Below, piece by piece: positions 62,675-64,000 of a DNA stretch of 64,000 nucleotides (position 1 is the first letter of the stretch; the number at the start of each line of letters is the position of its first letter). The notes under the pieces are model-generated. The model had not been told where the DNA came from. It did no database searches and saw only the letters and a list, made by a program, of their open reading frames with translations. This stretch comes from Streptomyces ficellus (GTDB taxonomy: Bacteria; Actinomycetota; Actinomycetes; Streptomycetales; Streptomycetaceae). Location of the stretch: assembly GCF_030406405.1 (NCBI RefSeq), contig NZ_JAUEPL010000025.1, positions 27,281 through 91,280 on the forward strand. The letters are read 5' to 3'. A program made the position numbers and the translations under genes.

Positions 62675-63067
62675 TCAGCGGCCTTCCACGAGGCCGGTGA
62701 AGTCGCGTTCGTTGCGCTCGGCGCGGCGCACGTACCAGCGGGCGATGAGCCACATGACGGGGTAGGCCCCGACCCCGAGTGCGGCCCACACGAACGGCTC
62801 GGAGGACACGGCCGCGCCGTCCAGGGCCGTCGGCAGTGTGAACAGCAGGGGCAGCGAGCCGACGACCAGCGCCAGGGTGGCCAGCGCCCGGAGCGCGGCG
62901 CGCAGCTGACTGCGCATCAGCGAGCGTACGTAGGTGTGGCCGAGGGTGGTCTGCTCGCTGATCTCGGAGCGGGCGGGCGCGTGGCCGGGCGGACGGCGGG
63001 CGGAGCGCGGCACACCGGTGACCGTCTCGCGGCGGGCGCGGCGCGCGGGGGAGGGCTCTGCAGACAT
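62675..63067 (-). CDS. small membrane protein, DUF485-like partner of the symporter
   Basis: 130 residues. An Arg-rich cytoplasmic head, then two membrane helices (LATLALVVGSLPLLFTLPTA and FVWAALGVGAYPVMWLIARW) and a charged end. DUF485 proteins usually precede acetate-type symporters; the sequence match is loose, so the name is given with caution. The symporter GTG starts five bases after this stop. Confidence 0.75.
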   Translation of the reverse strand: MSAEPSPARRARRETVTGVPRSARRPPGHAPARSEISEQTTLGHTYVRSLMRSQLRAALRALATLALVVGSLPLLFTLPTALDGAAVSSEPFVWAALGVGAYPVMWLIARWYVRRAERNERDFTGLVEGR

Positions 63068-63191
63068 CGGCGTCCGTGGGTCGGGTGGCTCGGATGGTGG
63101 AGTCTACGCAGAAGCCATTACCGAAGGTAGACCCGTTTTTATCCGGCCCGTTCCGGCCCGTTCCGGCCCGGCGGAGCCGCGGCGGTCCGCG

Positions 63192-63464
63192 TCAGTGGCC
63201 CGTCCGGCGCGGGGCGTCGCCGAGCGCGATCTCCAGCTCGACGTAGGACTCCTCGGCCCGGCGGAACGCCACCTCCAGGCCCGCGGCCGCGCGTGGCCCG
63301 ACGAGGCCGCGCACCGACTCCTGGATCTCGTACAGCACGTCCGCCCAGCGCCCCGCGGCGCCCTTGACCCCGGCGAGCAGGGCCTCGGCCTCGCGCGGGC
63401 CGCCCGGCCGGAGGTCCGGCAGCGCGCGCAGTTCGGCGAGCAGCGCTTCGATCTCCGCGGTCAC
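63192..63464 (-). CDS. small hypothetical helical protein
   Basis: 90 residues from a GTG at 63464 (AAGGGGGG just upstream). Helical heptads with few charges broken: EIEALLAELRALPDLRPGGP, REAEALLAGVKGAAGRWADV and LYEIQESVRGLVGPRAAAGL. No family recognised. Close to the DUF485-like gene on the same strand. Confidence 0.6.
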   Translation of the reverse strand: MTAEIEALLAELRALPDLRPGGPREAEALLAGVKGAAGRWADVLYEIQESVRGLVGPRAAAGLEVAFRRAEESYVELEIALGDAPRRTGH

Positions 63465-64000
63465 GTCCCGGCCCCCCTTTCCGGTGATCAAGACTAGGCG
63501 CGCGCCGTGTGCCCCGCCCACCGGCCGCTCCCCCACTCGCCGAACGGCACGAACCGCGCGTCGAGCGGCCGGGCGCGCGGTTCGCCGCCCCCTCAGCCGC
63601 GCCCCGAGTCGCCGCACCCTCGGCCGCGTCCCGAGTTGCCCGCCGCGTCAGCCGCGCCCCCGGTTGCCGTCCCCTCGGCCGCGTCCCGGGACGCCGCCGC
63701 CTCAGCCGCGCTCCCGGTTGCGTCCCGGCATGCCGCCCCCTCAGCCACGCCACGGATTGCCGCGCCGTCGAGCCGCGCCACGGATTGCCCGCCCCCTCAG
63801 CCGCGCCCCGGGTCGCCGCGCCCTCAGCCGCGCCCTGGGTCGCCGCGCCCTCAGCCGCGCCCCGGGTCGCCGGAACAGCAGGGCGGCGGAGCAGCGGCCG
63901 CCCGGTGACGCCCGACAAAGACAGAACCCCGGCACGGCCGGGAAGAGGCGGCCGGCCAGCGGCACGCGGACGGCAACGGAACGGCCCCGAGGTGGCGGTG
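63465..64000. other. 536-base repeat-rich end region without a supported gene
   Basis: Dominated by degenerate GC tandem repeats (next entry). A small hairpin, CCCGGC-ACG-GCCGGG, lies at 63928-63942. Open frames here are compositional artefacts. Confidence 0.6.
63590..63880. repeat. degenerate GC-rich tandem repeat array
   Basis: Units of about 20-26 bases built on CCTCAGCCGCGCCCCGGGT repeat with drift; the clearest copies are at 63795-63870, others carry substitutions such as TCGGCCGCGTCCC. A minisatellite-like expansion; frames read on the minus strand give GAAEGAATRG-type peptides without gene-like features. Confidence 0.75.

Noticed and set aside
63465..64000. A repeat-containing protein gene on the minus strand (GAAEGAATRG-like)
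   Set aside because: No ribosome site or conserved domain; all frames are open because of composition, so this is repeat DNA.

Overview
This is high-GC actinobacterial chromosome, almost certainly from a Streptomyces. Supporting genes are the tyrosinase pair melC1/melC2, the ergothioneine genes egtABCD, a dodecin, a DUF574-type SAM methyltransferase coupled to a PAS-GGDEF-EAL protein like RmdA, a class F sortase and Tat-exported enzymes. GTG starts and 4-base start/stop overlaps are common. No rRNA, tRNA, CRISPR array, transposase or replication origin was recognised. All calls were made by reading the sequence; no database search was run.

Left part (1-16,000), the accessory-looking region. 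After the 5' end of an IclR-type regulator (cut by the window edge) lies a six-gene minus-strand unit (11398 to 363). In order of transcription it encodes a zinc N-acetylmuramoyl-L-alanine amidase, a 1202-residue protein with a lectin-like propeller at the front and a glycine-rich beta part at the back, a 1257-residue unrecognised protein, a 365-residue Ig-like protein with a Lys/Glu tail, a degenerate ATP-grasp relative, and an intact ATP-grasp ligase. A subtilase (minus) and a class A beta-lactamase-fold serine hydrolase (plus) lie upstream. None of the eight has an obvious signal peptide. This is the best candidate for an undescribed system.

16,000-25,000: a kdpC remnant, an XRE regulator divergent from a methionine aminopeptidase, a broken pirin gene ending in a 7-base tandem repeat, a PhoD phosphatase, a lipoprotein, a flavoprotein disulfide reductase, thioredoxin, thiolase, and a PARG-like protein.

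25,000-38,000: egtABCD, convergent with a minus-strand group (adenylation-carrier-acyltransferase fusion, GNAT acyltransferase and PlsC-type acyltransferase). That group diverges from a ferric-iron ABC transporter. The shared upstream region carries DtxR/IdeR-type iron boxes.

38,000-50,000: dodecin, HAD phosphatase, luciferase-like monooxygenase, melC operon, a three-gene succinate dehydrogenase with a divergent LysR regulator, the RmdA-like c-di-GMP protein and its coupled methyltransferase, and a four-repeat lipoprotein.

50,000-64,000: a cell-surface group (proline-rich surface protein, DUF4239 membrane protein, two small anchored proteins, class F sortase, polysaccharide deacetylase), an amino-acid permease, a CapA-like lipoprotein, an ECF sigma factor, and an operon of a small membrane protein, a sodium/solute symporter and a LytS-type kinase with no visible response regulator. 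The window ends in GC-rich degenerate tandem repeats.
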